Shown here in pieces: positions 52,074 through 61,787 of a stretch of 64,000 bases of DNA. The first letter of the stretch is position 1. Every line of letters begins with the position of its first letter. The stretch is from contig NZ_PIZV01000006.1 in NCBI RefSeq assembly GCF_002835665.1, positions 80,251 through 144,250 on the forward strand. The letters are read 5' to 3'. The stretch is from Chryseobacterium sp. PMSZPI (lineage in GTDB: Bacteria > Bacteroidota > Bacteroidia > Flavobacteriales > Weeksellaceae). The notes under the pieces were generated by a model. It saw only the letters and a program-made list of their open reading frames with translations. It did no database searches and had not been told where the DNA came from. The translations under genes were made by a program, and so were the position numbers.

Positions 52074-52901
52074 ATGTCAATTATTACCCTTACTTCGGAT
52101 TTCGGAAATTTAGATTACAGAGTTGCCGCTGTGAAAGGCAAAATTCTGTCTCTAAATCCAGAGGTTAATATTATTGATATAACCCACGACATCCAGGCTT
52201 TCAACCTTATACAAACTTCGTATATTGTTCGAAACGCTTATAAATATTTTCCAAAAGGAACCATTCATATACTTTCTGTAGATAGCTTCTACAATAAATC
52301 AAGAAAAAATATTCTCTATAAAGCCGATGATTCTTACTTTTTAGCGGCAGACAACGGTCTTTTAAGTCTTATATTTTTTGATATTAAGCCTGAAGCCATT
52401 TATGAACTTACGCTGAATAATCGTTTCGACGATGTTATCAACTTTACTTCTACGGATATTTTCGTTCCGGCAGCAGTACATCTTGCCAACGGCGGCCTTC
52501 CTGAGGTTATTGGAAGAAAATTGAATACTGTCAAACAATTGATGTTCCCACGGCCTGTTTACAACGAATCGGAAGGAATGATTATTGGTGAAGTCACCTA
52601 TATTGATAATTTCGGAAATATAATCTCAAATATCAACAAAGATTTTTTTGAAAATATCAGCAAAGGATACAGTAGCTTCACTATAAAATTTAGAAATCTT
52701 AGTCTTTCCAGAATATTTTCGAGCCATACCGAAGTGGTTTCTGACTGGAAAAGAGAGACCGAATTCCATGGGCAGTCGGCTGCTATCTTCAATGACAGCC
52801 AGCTATTGGAACTTACAATATATAAAGGAAGCAAGAAAAATGGGGCTAAAAGCCTGTTTGGATTGAATGTAGGCGAGAATATTTACATTGAATTCAGCTA
52901 A
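52074..52901 (+). CDS. S-adenosylmethionine hydrolase (DUF62) family protein
   Basis: A 275-residue protein from the ATG at 52074 (a TTG two codons upstream is less likely). TLTSDFGNLDYRVAAVKGKI at the start, IIDITHDIQAFN, ADNGLLSLIF, DIFVPAAVHLANG and IDNFGNIISNI are the conserved blocks of the SAM hydroxide adenosyltransferase/halogenase family. Most members split SAM to adenosine and methionine with water; fluorinase/chlorinase activity needs other loops not assignable here. Single gene. Confidence 0.9.
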   Translation: MSIITLTSDFGNLDYRVAAVKGKILSLNPEVNIIDITHDIQAFNLIQTSYIVRNAYKYFPKGTIHILSVDSFYNKSRKNILYKADDSYFLAADNGLLSLIFFDIKPEAIYELTLNNRFDDVINFTSTDIFVPAAVHLANGGLPEVIGRKLNTVKQLMFPRPVYNESEGMIIGEVTYIDNFGNIISNINKDFFENISKGYSSFTIKFRNLSLSRIFSSHTEVVSDWKRETEFHGQSAAIFNDSQLLELTIYKGSKKNGAKSLFGLNVGENIYIEFS

Positions 52902-52936
52902 AATTATATATTTCATAAAAAAACCGATTTTTTTTA

Positions 52937-52944
52937 TATATTTG
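52937..52944 (+). promoter_or_regulatory. -7 box TATATTTG of the E2 gene
   Basis: Exact TAnnTTTG match 20 bases before the ATG at 52965. Confidence 0.55.
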
Positions 52945-52964
52945 TCAAAATCTAAAAATCAAAA

Positions 52965-54272
52965 ATGGCAGAATACAAATTATTGCTTCCTTCTATGGGA
53001 GAAGGTGTTATGGAAGCGACAATTATCACTTGGTTATTCAATGAAGGTGATAACGTAAAAGAGGATGACTCCGTAGTAGAAATTGCAACAGATAAAGTAG
53101 ATTCAGACGTACCGACACCAGTTTCGGGAAAAATTGTGAAAATTTTAAAGCAAAAAGATGAAGTTGCAAAAGTAGGTGAGGCCATTGCTATTTTAGAAAT
53201 TGAAGGAGAAGGCACAGCTTCAGAAGAAGCAAAAACAGAAGCTCCAGCAACTACTCCGGATGCTGAAACATTAAAAACGATTGAAGAACCTTTACAGACT
53301 GTGGCAGCTTCAAACGTAGAATTTTCAGGAGATCTTTATTTGTCTCCACTTGTAAAATCAATTGCACAACAGGAAAACATTTCTGAAACTGAACTAAAGT
53401 CCATCAAAGGAAGTGGTTTAGAAGGAAGAATTACCAAAGAAGATATATTAGCTTACGTTGCGAACAGAGGAAGCCGACCAGCTCAACAATCTGCTCCGGC
53501 TCCAGTAGCAACTACTCCACAAGCAGCAGTATCTGCTCCGGCGGCTACCGTTCCGGTAAGTGCCGGTGATGAGATCATTCCTATGGACAGAATGAGAAAG
53601 ATCATCGCTGAAAACATGGTAAAAGCAAAACAAATTGCTCCACACGTTACTTCTTTCATCGAAACAGACGTTACCAATGTTGTAAAATGGAGAAATAAAA
53701 ACAAAGCCATTTTCGAAAAACGTGAAGGTGAAAAATTAACATTCATGCCTATTTTCGTGAAAGCTGTGGTAAAAGCGATTCAGGATTTCCCAATGATTAA
53801 CGTTTCTGTAAGCGGTGAAAACATTATCAAAAAGAAAAACATCAACATCGGTATGGCCACTGCCCTTCCGGACGGAAACCTTATCGTTCCTGTTATCAAA
53901 AATGCTGACCAGTTATCTTTATCAGGCCTTGCAAAAGCCATCAATGATTTAGCATACAGAGCAAGAAATAAGAAATTAAGACCTGAAGATACTCAAGGAG
54001 CGACATATACAATTTCTAACGTAGGAAGCTTTGGAAACCTTATGGGAACACCAATTATTCCTCAGCCTCAGGTCGCTATTTTAGCAATCGGAGCAATCGT
54101 TAAAAAGCCGGCTGTTCTTGAAACAAAAGATGGTGATGTGATTGCAATCAGAAACCTGATGTTTATGTCTCATTCTTATGACCACAGAGTGGTAGACGGT
54201 TCTTTAGGTGGAATGATGTTGAAACACGTTCATGATTATCTGGAAAACTGGGATCTGAATACTGAAATATAA
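52965..54272 (+). CDS. 2-oxo acid dehydrogenase E2 (dihydrolipoyl acyltransferase)
   Basis: A 435-residue E2. Residues 1-77 are one lipoyl domain with the lipoyl Lys in EIATDKVDSDVPTP. An Ala/Pro linker precedes the E1/E3-binding domain (LSPLVKSIAQQENISETELK, EGRITKEDILAYV, about 125-165), a second Ala/Pro linker, and the catalytic domain ending SHSYDHRVVDGSLGG (HxxxDG). It could belong to the branched-chain, pyruvate or 2-oxoglutarate complex; no E1 or E3 gene is adjacent. Confidence 0.92.
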   Translation: MAEYKLLLPSMGEGVMEATIITWLFNEGDNVKEDDSVVEIATDKVDSDVPTPVSGKIVKILKQKDEVAKVGEAIAILEIEGEGTASEEAKTEAPATTPDAETLKTIEEPLQTVAASNVEFSGDLYLSPLVKSIAQQENISETELKSIKGSGLEGRITKEDILAYVANRGSRPAQQSAPAPVATTPQAAVSAPAATVPVSAGDEIIPMDRMRKIIAENMVKAKQIAPHVTSFIETDVTNVVKWRNKNKAIFEKREGEKLTFMPIFVKAVVKAIQDFPMINVSVSGENIIKKKNINIGMATALPDGNLIVPVIKNADQLSLSGLAKAINDLAYRARNKKLRPEDTQGATYTISNVGSFGNLMGTPIIPQPQVAILAIGAIVKKPAVLETKDGDVIAIRNLMFMSHSYDHRVVDGSLGGMMLKHVHDYLENWDLNTEI

Positions 54273-54336
54273 AACAGCAGAGTATTTCCTTAATATAACT
54301 GAAAAATTAAAAACCTTAATTCAAAACAAATAGCCC

Positions 54337-54528
54337 ATGAAAAACGCAACATTAATTGCTGTAATTTCATTAAGTATTATTATTCTTATTGAACTTATTC
54401 AATTTGTTCTCAGCTTTTTTGAAACCTATTCTATGCAGCTGTACCGCGTTTTTGGTGTTATAAATTTGATTTGTTTTATGGGGATTCTGCAATTTTTCAT
54501 TAAATTGTACAATAAACAAAAGGAATGA
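54337..54528 (+). CDS. Small membrane protein, 63 residues
   Basis: Starts MKNATLIAVISLSIIILIELIQ and has two hydrophobic helices, ending KLYNKQKE. Its stop overlaps the next gene's ATG by 4 bases (ATGA), so the two are translationally coupled. Unknown function. Confidence 0.65.
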   Translation: MKNATLIAVISLSIIILIELIQFVLSFFETYSMQLYRVFGVINLICFMGILQFFIKLYNKQKE

Positions 54529-54872
54529 ACCCTGAACTTAGAGAACTATTTGAGATAAAACAGGACGACGAAAAAAATAATCAACCTACCAATCAAAACG
54601 TAACAACTCATATTATAACACGTCTTGCTTTGATTATTTTTGGAACCCTTGGTTTTGTCATTGCAATGACTCAAGCTAAAGGCTGGGATGCTTTGGGTTA
54701 TTTTTTCTTTATGATGATTTTTCATGCTGTATGGCTGCTTTTCATCATCATTGAAACAATTTTCCTCCAAGGCAGTGGAAAGGTCAAGCTAAGGAATGTT
54801 AACTTAGTTTTCATTAGTGTTCTCTTAATAATCTATGGAATAGGATCTGGCGTCTTTTTAGGTAGACCTTAA
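54525..54872 (+). CDS. Small membrane protein, 115 residues
   Basis: An N-terminal charged part (MNPELRELFEIKQDDEKNN) then three hydrophobic helices and a short tail VFLGRP. Overlaps the preceding small gene by 4 bases. No family recognised; the pair is probably an accessory unit in the inner membrane. Confidence 0.65.
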   Translation: MNPELRELFEIKQDDEKNNQPTNQNVTTHIITRLALIIFGTLGFVIAMTQAKGWDALGYFFFMMIFHAVWLLFIIIETIFLQGSGKVKLRNVNLVFISVLLIIYGIGSGVFLGRP

Positions 54873-54880
54873 AATAATCA

Positions 54881-54912
54881 AAAACAGGCTTTCAAAATTG
54901 AAAGCCTGTTTT
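54881..54912 (+). terminator. Terminator after the small membrane protein pair
   Basis: Perfect 15-bp stem AAAACAGGCTTTCAA with an AA loop and T-run. Confidence 0.88.
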
Positions 54913-55503
54913 TTGTTTGATACAACGCATTATTTTGAATCCCCTTTTTATAGGATCAAGAGCAAAAGTTTTGGGGCTTAGAATATTTAGATCTGTTTAG
55001 TTTTAAAATTTTACGCAAAGGATTTCTATTATCTGGTGTTGTATTTTAGGAAGCAAAGGCTGAATCAATTGTATTGATTTTTCTAAGCGTACGCCTATCT
55101 ACATCGCTTCATCAGCGACTTTTGTCGCATTCTTAGCTCCCTTATCAATAATCAATTGCATCTTGTTTTTTCGTTGAAATAAAATTTCAGTATAAAGCTT
55201 AGAGAAGTAAAAAGATCATTCATTTTTTTCTTTAGGTTAACTAATTTTTTACTTAGTCCCCAAGTTTTGAACCTGATCCTTTATATATTCAAAGTAATTA
55301 TTCAGAATTCAAATAAGACACTAAAAAGTGTCAAATTAAAATTTTAGGATTACAAAACATTTTATAAGAACCGGATAAATACCATAAATAGAGACTTTGA
55401 TTTTAATCAGAGTTTTTTACATTAAAAAAAACAAATAAAAATACAGATGATCAATTTTAAATTTTAAACTTAAAATTGTAATTTCATCCCACAATAGAAA
55501 CAA
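54913..55503. other. 590-bp spacer with a possible coding relic
   Basis: No gene called. On the minus strand 55100-55175 reads MQLIIDKGAKNATKVADEA in one frame before a stop, with protein-like composition, while the surrounding DNA has no open frame. It could be a decayed gene end or a dispersed repeat. The remaining sequence is AT-rich. Confidence 0.3.
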
Positions 55504-56856
55504 ATGCTGAAAGTCTTTATCCTTATACGAAAATCCATTAAAAACTCTTTCGACAATATCCGAAATGAACAACTGAAGTACAACCTGCTTCAGGCCATAC
55601 CTTTCTGGATAGGATCCGTGATCACCGGCTTTTTCGCCGTATTGTATGCTCAGCTATTTGCGTGGGGTGAAAATCTGATGAATTTTATTTTCGACTGGCA
55701 TGCATGGATGATTTTCATTATTGCTCCCATTGGTTTTGTTCTTTCCTGGTGGTTGGTAAAAGAATTTGCACCCAATGCTAAAGGAAGTGGTATTCCTCAG
55801 GTGATGGCTGCTGTAGAATTGGCCAATCCGAAAGAACATAAGAAAATCAGAAGTCTTTTAAGTCTTAAAATCATCATTTTTAAAATTGTATCTTCTGTAG
55901 TTTTAGTTATTGGCGGAGGTGCTGTAGGCCGTGAAGGGCCAACCATCCAGATTGCCGGTTCGGTTTTCAGAAAAGTAAATGAATACCTTCCGGATTGGTG
56001 GCCAAAGATCTCTAAGAAAAATATGATTATGACAGGTGCTGCTGCAGGGCTTGCCGCCGCTTTCAATACTCCACTGGGGGGAATTGTATTTGCCGTGGAA
56101 GAACTTTCAAAAACGCATATTAATTACTTTAAAACAGCTTTATTTACAGCGGTTATTATTGCCGGCTTAACGGCACAGACATTAGCCGGATCTTACTTAT
56201 ATCTAGGATACCCGAAAACCAATGATGTTTCTTTAATGGTTATGTTTCCAATTGTATTGGTGGCAGCTACAGCTGGAATTCTTGCAAGCCAGCTTTCAGT
56301 AATTATGCTTAAAATCAATGGTTGGAAAAAAAGAAAGTTAAAAACGGATAGAGCTCATGTTATATTTCTGGTAATCTGCGCCTTAATTATTGCTTCCATT
56401 GCTTATTTTATCAATCGTGAAGTTTTAGGTTCCGGAAAAGAGATTATGGAACGGGTACTTTTTACAAAAGACAAGCATGAAGACTGGTATGTTCCGATTT
56501 TAAGGATGCTTGGACCTGCCCTGTCTTTCACTTCCGGAGGTGCAGGAGGAATTTTTGCACCGGCACTTACAGCAGGAGCCAGTATTGGTTCTGTTATTTC
56601 AGGAATTATTCATCTGACACCCAATGAAACCAATGTGGTTGTTCTTGGCGGCATGGTTGCTTTTCTTACAGGAATTACCCGCGCACCATTTACATCCGCA
56701 ATTATTGTCCTGGAAATGACCGACAGGCATTCATTAATTTTTCATTTGATGCTTGCCGGTATGGTATCTTCAATAGCCTCTATTTTGGTAAGCAGGCATT
56801 CTTTGTATGACGTATTAAAAGTGAATTTCCTTACTGAAGTAAGGCAACGGGATTAA
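55504..56856 (+). CDS. ClC family chloride channel/transporter
   Basis: A 450-residue protein with 15-18 hydrophobic segments. The selectivity motifs are AKGSGIPQVMA (GSGIP), VGREGPTIQIAG (GxEGP, with the gating Glu) and SGGAGGIFAPALTAGA (GxFxP). The gating Glu suggests a Cl-/H+ exchanger. No C-terminal CBS pair is present. Single gene without an obvious -7 box. Confidence 0.92.
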   Translation: MLKVFILIRKSIKNSFDNIRNEQLKYNLLQAIPFWIGSVITGFFAVLYAQLFAWGENLMNFIFDWHAWMIFIIAPIGFVLSWWLVKEFAPNAKGSGIPQVMAAVELANPKEHKKIRSLLSLKIIIFKIVSSVVLVIGGGAVGREGPTIQIAGSVFRKVNEYLPDWWPKISKKNMIMTGAAAGLAAAFNTPLGGIVFAVEELSKTHINYFKTALFTAVIIAGLTAQTLAGSYLYLGYPKTNDVSLMVMFPIVLVAATAGILASQLSVIMLKINGWKKRKLKTDRAHVIFLVICALIIASIAYFINREVLGSGKEIMERVLFTKDKHEDWYVPILRMLGPALSFTSGGAGGIFAPALTAGASIGSVISGIIHLTPNETNVVVLGGMVAFLTGITRAPFTSAIIVLEMTDRHSLIFHLMLAGMVSSIASILVSRHSLYDVLKVNFLTEVRQRD

Positions 56857-56879
56857 TTAAAGAAATCTTCTCTTCAGTA

Positions 56880-57479
56880 TTAATCTTCTTTCAACATAAT
56901 TTTTAAATCTTTCATTGCTTCTAAAACATTAGCAGCTACTTCATGATCAGTTAACTTGATCACCAGTTTATTTAGTTCTTTTTTGGATTTAGTAATTTTA
57001 TATGTGACAATGTTTAAATAAGCAATATTATCTTTTCTTCTGGAGATATTATGAAAGGCAACCACTTTACTAAAATCCCAAAAGTCACCTTCATGAACAA
57101 TACGTCCTTTTGCGTTTAATGAATTGATTTTAATATTATTCCCTTCAAATTCGGCATGCAAAGACAAATCATTTCTGTCACGATCGATTCCGTACTCATT
57201 GATTTTGGATATGATAAATTTTTCAGCCTCGTCAGCTGTTTTATATTTTCCTAAAACATCCGTTTTACCATTAATGTAGGTAATTTGATAAATCTCAGAT
57301 TTATCCAGGGAATGAGTAGGCCCATCCGGATTATCCAGCTCTTTATACGTAATATTTGTAGGACCAACTTCAATGAGCTTGGCATCAAAAGAGCTTCCGT
57401 TTTTCATGGAAATTTTGTCCTGAGAATAAAAAAGATTTCCTGCTACCAGAAGGGGTAAGATGTAATAATTAATTTTCAT
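56880..57479 (-). CDS. Secreted protein of unknown function
   Basis: A 199-residue exported protein with signal peptide MKINYYILPLLVAGNLFYSQ. The segment ISMKNGSSFDAKLIEVGPTNITYK then IYQITYINGKTDVL is the strand pattern seen in many Bacteroidetes exported proteins. The C-terminal half may be a second PH-like domain (VAYLNIVTYKITKSKKELNKL). No catalytic motif. Confidence 0.65.
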   Translation of the reverse strand: MKINYYILPLLVAGNLFYSQDKISMKNGSSFDAKLIEVGPTNITYKELDNPDGPTHSLDKSEIYQITYINGKTDVLGKYKTADEAEKFIISKINEYGIDRDRNDLSLHAEFEGNNIKINSLNAKGRIVHEGDFWDFSKVVAFHNISRRKDNIAYLNIVTYKITKSKKELNKLVIKLTDHEVAANVLEAMKDLKIMLKED

Positions 57480-57877
57480 TTTTGAGAGAATTTGTTTTCT
57501 GATTAAAAGTGAAAACCAAAATGCAAAAATCAGTCCTTAATTGTAAAAAACACATTATTTATATCCGTTGTGCATTTTGATATTAAATGTCAGTTCGGAA
57601 TAAAACAGCCTTGAAGCCGGGAGTAATGAAGGTCATAATGAATAGCGATTTATCTTTTTTATCGATCTTGAGATAAAAATTAATGATATAATGGGTTGTC
57701 AGTTTTTACAACTGACAGTAACTTTCAGCTTCTTTCTTCGAGCTCAGGTGATTTTAGCTCAAAATGCACAACGGGCATTATCCATAAAATTAATTATTGA
57801 GAATTAAAAATCAACAGATGATTCACCGTACAATAATGTCCATTATATAGCAAACTTCATTTATTTCCTTCTCTCCC
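57480..57877. other. Spacer, only a small hairpin
   Basis: No gene. An 8-bp stem TGTCAGTT at 57697-57704 pairs with 57710-57717; the rest is AT-rich and unassigned. Confidence 0.4.
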
Positions 57878-57908
57878 TTGTATATTACAAATATATTTTC
57901 TACTTTTG
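57878..57908 (+). promoter_or_regulatory. Promoter of rpsF-rpsR-rplI, TTG (-33) and TACTTTTG (-7)
   Basis: TTG at 57878-57880, then exactly 20 bases, then TACTTTTG at 57901-57908; the best full match to the Bacteroidetes TTG/TAnnTTTG promoter in the window. Confidence 0.75.
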
Positions 57909-57942
57909 CACCTCGAAATAATTAACAAATTCATTTAACATT

Positions 57943-58284
57943 ATGAACAATTACGAAACTGTTTTCATTTTAACTCCCGTTCTATCTGAGTCACAGGTAG
58001 AGGAAGCAGTGAACAAGTATGTAGATCTTATCAAAGAAAAGAACTGCGAAATCGTTGCTAAAGAAAACTGGGGATTAAAAAAATTAGCTTACCCAATCCA
58101 ATTGAAAAAGAATGGGTTCTATACTTTAATCGAATTTAAAGGAGAAGGTACTGTAGTAGCTGACTTAGAATTAGCATTTAAGCGTGACGAAAGAGTAATC
58201 CGTTACCTTACTACAAAACTTGACAAGCATGCTGTTGAGTACGCTGTAACTAGAAGAACTAAAGTAAAAGCAGCTAAAGCTTAA
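57943..58284 (+). CDS. rpsF: 30S ribosomal protein bS6
   Basis: 113 residues: [46 protein letters not shown] and [15 protein letters not shown] are bS6 signatures. It pairs with bS18 in the platform of the small subunit. First gene of the rpsF-rpsR-rplI run. Confidence 0.97.
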   Translation: MNNYETVFILTPVLSESQVEEAVNKYVDLIKEKNCEIVAKENWGLKKLAYPIQLKKNGFYTLIEFKGEGTVVADLELAFKRDERVIRYLTTKLDKHAVEYAVTRRTKVKAAKA

Positions 58285-58316
58285 TTAATTAACCCTATTT
58301 TTTAAAAAGACAAGAC

Positions 58317-58619
58317 ATGGCAATAGATGAAATGGCTAAACAAGCCTCAGCTGGAGGAGAATCAGAAGTAAAATTCCTTACTCCACTTGATATCAATACA
58401 AAATCTGAAAAGAAATATTGTAGATTCAAAAAATATGGAATTAAGCACGTTGATTACAAAGATGCTGATTTCTTATTACAGTTTGTAAACGAGCAAGGTA
58501 AAATTTTACCAAGAAGATACACTGGAACTTCTTTAAAATACCAAAGAAAAGTTTCTGCTGCTATCAAAAGAGCAAGACACCTTGCATTACTACCATACGT
58601 AGCTGACTTATTAAAGTAA
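58317..58619 (+). CDS. rpsR: 30S ribosomal protein bS18
   Basis: 100 residues with an N-terminal extension, then [41 protein letters not shown] and [12 protein letters not shown]. Partner of bS6. Starts 32 bp after rpsF. Confidence 0.97.
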   Translation: MAIDEMAKQASAGGESEVKFLTPLDINTKSEKKYCRFKKYGIKHVDYKDADFLLQFVNEQGKILPRRYTGTSLKYQRKVSAAIKRARHLALLPYVADLLK

Positions 58620-58638
58620 GATATAAAGAAACAAGAAG

Positions 58639-58674
58639 AAAGAGAAAAAACCTTGGGTTATTTTCTCTTTTTTT
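58639..58674 (+). terminator. Hairpin with T-run after rpsR
   Basis: 10-bp stem AAAGAGAAAA with TTTTCTCTTT and then Ts; may partly end rpsFR transcripts before rplI, 180 bp away. Confidence 0.55.
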
Positions 58675-58800
58675 AAGTTGCTGAATAAATAATTAATTCT
58701 AACGATTTTTAGATTAAAGAAAAGAAATAATTTCTAAGACATCAGTCTTTTTTCTTTTTTCTTTGTTCTTTTCTCTAAAACTAAAAAACGGACAACAACA

Positions 58801-59301
58801 ATGGAAATTATCCTAAAAAAAGACGTAGAAAACTTAGGACTTGAGTTTGATACAGTAAACGTAAAGCCAGGTTATGCTAGAAACTTCTTAATTCCTCAAG
58901 GAATTGCTCTTTTAGCTACACCTAAAAACAAGGCTGCTTTAGAAGCTACATTAGAAGCTAGAAAAGAAGAAGAAGCTAAATTAATCGCTACTGCTAACGC
59001 TGTAGTTGAGCAATTGAAGAAAACTTCTATCACTATTCCTGCAAAAGTAGGTGCTGGTGATAAATTATTCGGATCTATCAACAATGCTGATCTATCTGCT
59101 GCTTTAGAAAAAGCTGGTGTTGCTGTAGAGAAAAAATATATCAAAATTCCTGGTAACACAATCAAGAGAACTGGTAAATTTGCCGCTCTTATCAGACTTC
59201 ACAGAAATGTTGAGTACAACTACGAATTCGACATCGTTTCTGACGCTCCGGTTGAAGCTGCTCCTGCTAAAAAGGAAGAGGCTAAATCTGAAGAAGCTTA
59301 A
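58801..59301 (+). CDS. rplI: 50S ribosomal protein bL9
   Basis: 166 residues: MEIILKKDVENLGLEFDTVNVKPGYARNFLIPQGIA is the N-terminal RNA-binding domain, the middle is a long helix, and the C-terminal domain ends with an Ala/Glu/Lys-rich tail. Third gene after rpsR. Confidence 0.97.
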   Translation: MEIILKKDVENLGLEFDTVNVKPGYARNFLIPQGIALLATPKNKAALEATLEARKEEEAKLIATANAVVEQLKKTSITIPAKVGAGDKLFGSINNADLSAALEKAGVAVEKKYIKIPGNTIKRTGKFAALIRLHRNVEYNYEFDIVSDAPVEAAPAKKEEAKSEEA

Positions 59302-59331
59302 TCAACGACTGAGAATTTCTCACAATATAAG

Positions 59332-59356
59332 ACCACTTCAATTTTATTGGGGTGGT
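59332..59356 (+). terminator. Terminator after rplI
   Basis: 10-bp stem ACCACTTCAA with wobble pairs, 5-base loop, then a run of T. Confidence 0.85.
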
Positions 59357-59379
59357 TTTTTTGTGCAGTAAGATTGGGA

Positions 59380-59442
59380 GAATAAAGAATAAAGAACAAA
59401 GAGCCAAGAGCCAAGAATCAAGAATCAAGAATCAAGAATCAA
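59380..59442. repeat. Heptanucleotide tandem repeat, nine units
   Basis: 63 bases in exact 7-base steps: GAATAAA x2, GAACAAA, GAGCCAA x2, GAATCAA x4. Lies in the spacer between the rplI terminator and the AraC-type gene. Confidence 0.9.
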
Positions 59443-59507
59443 GATATATTGGGTTCAGTCTACTCAATCCACTCTCTCACTCTCTTACCCTAAAACCCTC
59501 CCACTAA

Positions 59508-60311
59508 TTATCTATCTCCTCTCAATTTCTGCTGGTACTCCGTAGGAGCCACACCAATTACTTTTTTAAAAATATTACTAAAAGAAGACAGACTATTGTA
59601 ACCTACCATCATGGCAATCTCATACATATTATATTTTCCTTCCAACATGAGCTCAAGAGAACGGGTAATTCTCAACGCTCGCAGAAAACGAACGTAATTC
59701 ATGCCTAAAATCTCTTTAAACTTTCTGGAAAGGGTTCTTGTACTCATTCCGAATTCCTTGGCCGTAGATTCAATCGTAAGAGGCTTCTCCAAGTTAGCGT
59801 GAATATATCTTGCAATCTTCAACAAAGTTTCATCTTTTGGAAAAGGGTGCTGTATGGGAAATGCCAGGTGTTTATGTTTTTTTTCCTGTAAAACACCTTT
59901 AAGCGCTTTGAGAAAATAATATTTAGAATGATCATTTTTTGTGATTTTCCCATCCCAGTCTTTAGTATATAAAATCATCTCTCGAAGCAAATCATTCACT
60001 GAATAGATATTAATTTCATCAAAAAAGACATTTTCATTTTCCTCTTTTTTAAAATAAAAATTATATAGATCAACTTTTGGACTGGTAGAAAAGAGATAAT
60101 GGGGAGTTCCCGCAGGAATCCACATGAAACATCTTGCCGGAAGATACCAATGCTTGAGATCTGTAAAAACATGCACAATACCACCTTCTGCATATACCAA
60201 TTGCGCAGAACTGTGATAATGAATATCTGTCGTTATATTTCCGGTAAGCACATGATACACATAAAACTCGGCATCTTCATCTTCTACTTCTTTAAAATGA
60301 CTATCATTCAT
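59508..60311 (-). CDS. AraC family transcriptional regulator
   Basis: A 267-residue regulator from the ATG at 60311 (MNDSHFKEVEDEDAEFYVYH). The N-terminal half is a cupin-like effector domain (TTDIHYHSSAQLVYAEGGIV, MWIPAGTPHYLFS) and the C-terminal 100 residues have two helix-turn-helix units (LTIESTAKEFGMSTRTLSRKF, YNMYEIAMMVGYNSLSSFSN, VIGVAPTEYQ). A longer frame from an ATG at 60380 adds 23 residues. Divergent from the TolC-HlyD-MFS operon, which it likely controls. Confidence 0.88.
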   Translation of the reverse strand: MNDSHFKEVEDEDAEFYVYHVLTGNITTDIHYHSSAQLVYAEGGIVHVFTDLKHWYLPARCFMWIPAGTPHYLFSTSPKVDLYNFYFKKEENENVFFDEINIYSVNDLLREMILYTKDWDGKITKNDHSKYYFLKALKGVLQEKKHKHLAFPIQHPFPKDETLLKIARYIHANLEKPLTIESTAKEFGMSTRTLSRKFKEILGMNYVRFLRALRITRSLELMLEGKYNMYEIAMMVGYNSLSSFSNIFKKVIGVAPTEYQQKLRGDR

Positions 60312-60398
60312 GAAATAAAGATAAGAAGAAATTTTAAATTGGCGTAAATGAGCAAATATTTTTCTTGTTTCACAAATCATGTCCAACCTTAGTCGTCG

Positions 60399-60406
60399 TA
60401 ACTTTG
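60399..60406 (+). promoter_or_regulatory. -7 box TAACTTTG of the efflux operon
   Basis: Exact match in the divergent spacer, 41 bases before the ATG of the TolC-like gene. Confidence 0.45.
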
Positions 60407-60447
60407 CTGCATCAAAATCATTTTAGCAAAAATCCTTTAATTAATTT

Positions 60448-61782
60448 ATGAATATGACATTTAACGCATGCCGATATCTGTGCATTGCGTTGTGCTTATT
60501 ATTGAGCAATTTTTTACACACACAGATGATCGATTACCAACATCTTGGGCTACAACAAGCCATAGAAATTGGTATGAAAAACAACAAGAATATCCAGATA
60601 AGTCATCTAAAACAGGAAATGTCCGTTACCAAGGAGAAAGATCTCAAAATGGAAAAGCTACCGGACATCGAGTTTCATACAAGTTATACTCAGGTAACCA
60701 ACCTTTTTCAATATCAGGATGGCGTATTTAACAAACCTACAAAGTATGATGCGATCAACGGAATGTATGATTTTACTTTATCAGCTTCCATACCTGTATA
60801 TATGGGTGGAAAAATAAAAAATACAGAAAAGAAAGCAGCTATTGATACTGAGATCTCCACTTTGAAAACCCACTTGGATGAAAGACAACTTAAAATGCAA
60901 ATCATTACCGCTTTTCTGCAAATCCACCATTTGAAAGAACAACTGAGTCTTATCAACGATAAAATGAAAGAAGATTCCGTAAACATTAAGCAAGTAAAAG
61001 CATTGAAAGCTAATGGTGTTGTAACAGTAAATGAGGTATTGAGAACTTCTTTACAGCTTTCTAACCATACAATGAGCCGGACAGAACTCGATAATGATAT
61101 ACAAATCGCAGAACACAAATTGAAAACGATTCTTTCATTACCGGAAGGACAAGAAATGCACGTCGATACAGAGGATCTTATCTCAGACAAAGCAGCTATA
61201 CCTTACATTGATGAGCTTACAGAAACCGCTTTAAACAAAAATGAATCTGTTGAAATCACTCACAAAAACCTTTCTTTAAAAGAATTGGATCAAAAAATTA
61301 CCAAAGCGAATTATTTGCCTAAAATTACTGCCGGCGGAGAATATTTTTTAAAATATCCCAACATGATGTTTTTTCCTCCTGAGCCTTATGCATATCGATT
61401 AGGAATGATTGGAATGAATCTTACCTACCCTATCGAAAACCTGTATAAAAACAAATATAAAATGCAGGAAGCAAAAGAAAATATAAATCTCGCCAAACTT
61501 CAGATCGAGGAAAATGAAGAAAAAATCAGACACAATGTCTATGAAGCTTATAAAAAGTTTGAAGAGACAGACCAGAAAGTAAAAATTGCTGAAGAAGCTA
61601 TTAACCAGGCAAAAGAAAATTATCGTATTGTAAGAACAAAATACGCCAATAAACTAAGCTTGATTACTGAACTGATCGATGCAGACAACTCTTACTTGGA
61701 AGCTGAATCTAATCTTATTTCTGTAAAAATTAACCGACAACTAAAATACTACCAACTCCAATATACGATTGGAAACTTATAA
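60448..61782 (+). CDS. TolC family outer-membrane efflux protein
   Basis: A 444-residue protein with an N-terminal signal (CRYLCIALCLLLSNFLH). LGLQQAIEIGMKNNKNIQIS is the repeat opening of OEP domains, which recurs at about residue 235 (LTETALNKNESVEITHKNLS); long coiled coils (residues 330-400) form the periplasmic tunnel. It should be the outer-membrane duct of the tripartite pump whose adaptor starts 5 bp later. Confidence 0.9.
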   Translation: MNMTFNACRYLCIALCLLLSNFLHTQMIDYQHLGLQQAIEIGMKNNKNIQISHLKQEMSVTKEKDLKMEKLPDIEFHTSYTQVTNLFQYQDGVFNKPTKYDAINGMYDFTLSASIPVYMGGKIKNTEKKAAIDTEISTLKTHLDERQLKMQIITAFLQIHHLKEQLSLINDKMKEDSVNIKQVKALKANGVVTVNEVLRTSLQLSNHTMSRTELDNDIQIAEHKLKTILSLPEGQEMHVDTEDLISDKAAIPYIDELTETALNKNESVEITHKNLSLKELDQKITKANYLPKITAGGEYFLKYPNMMFFPPEPYAYRLGMIGMNLTYPIENLYKNKYKMQEAKENINLAKLQIEENEEKIRHNVYEAYKKFEETDQKVKIAEEAINQAKENYRIVRTKYANKLSLITELIDADNSYLEAESNLISVKINRQLKYYQLQYTIGNL

Positions 61783-61787
61783 AAACT

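Noticed and set aside
52598..52834. Minus frames inside the SAM hydrolase-family and E2 genes
   Set aside because: Antisense shadows of well-supported genes.
57697..57717. Regulatory RNA hairpin before rpsF
   Set aside because: Only an 8-bp stem about 180 bases upstream of the promoter; too weak to call.
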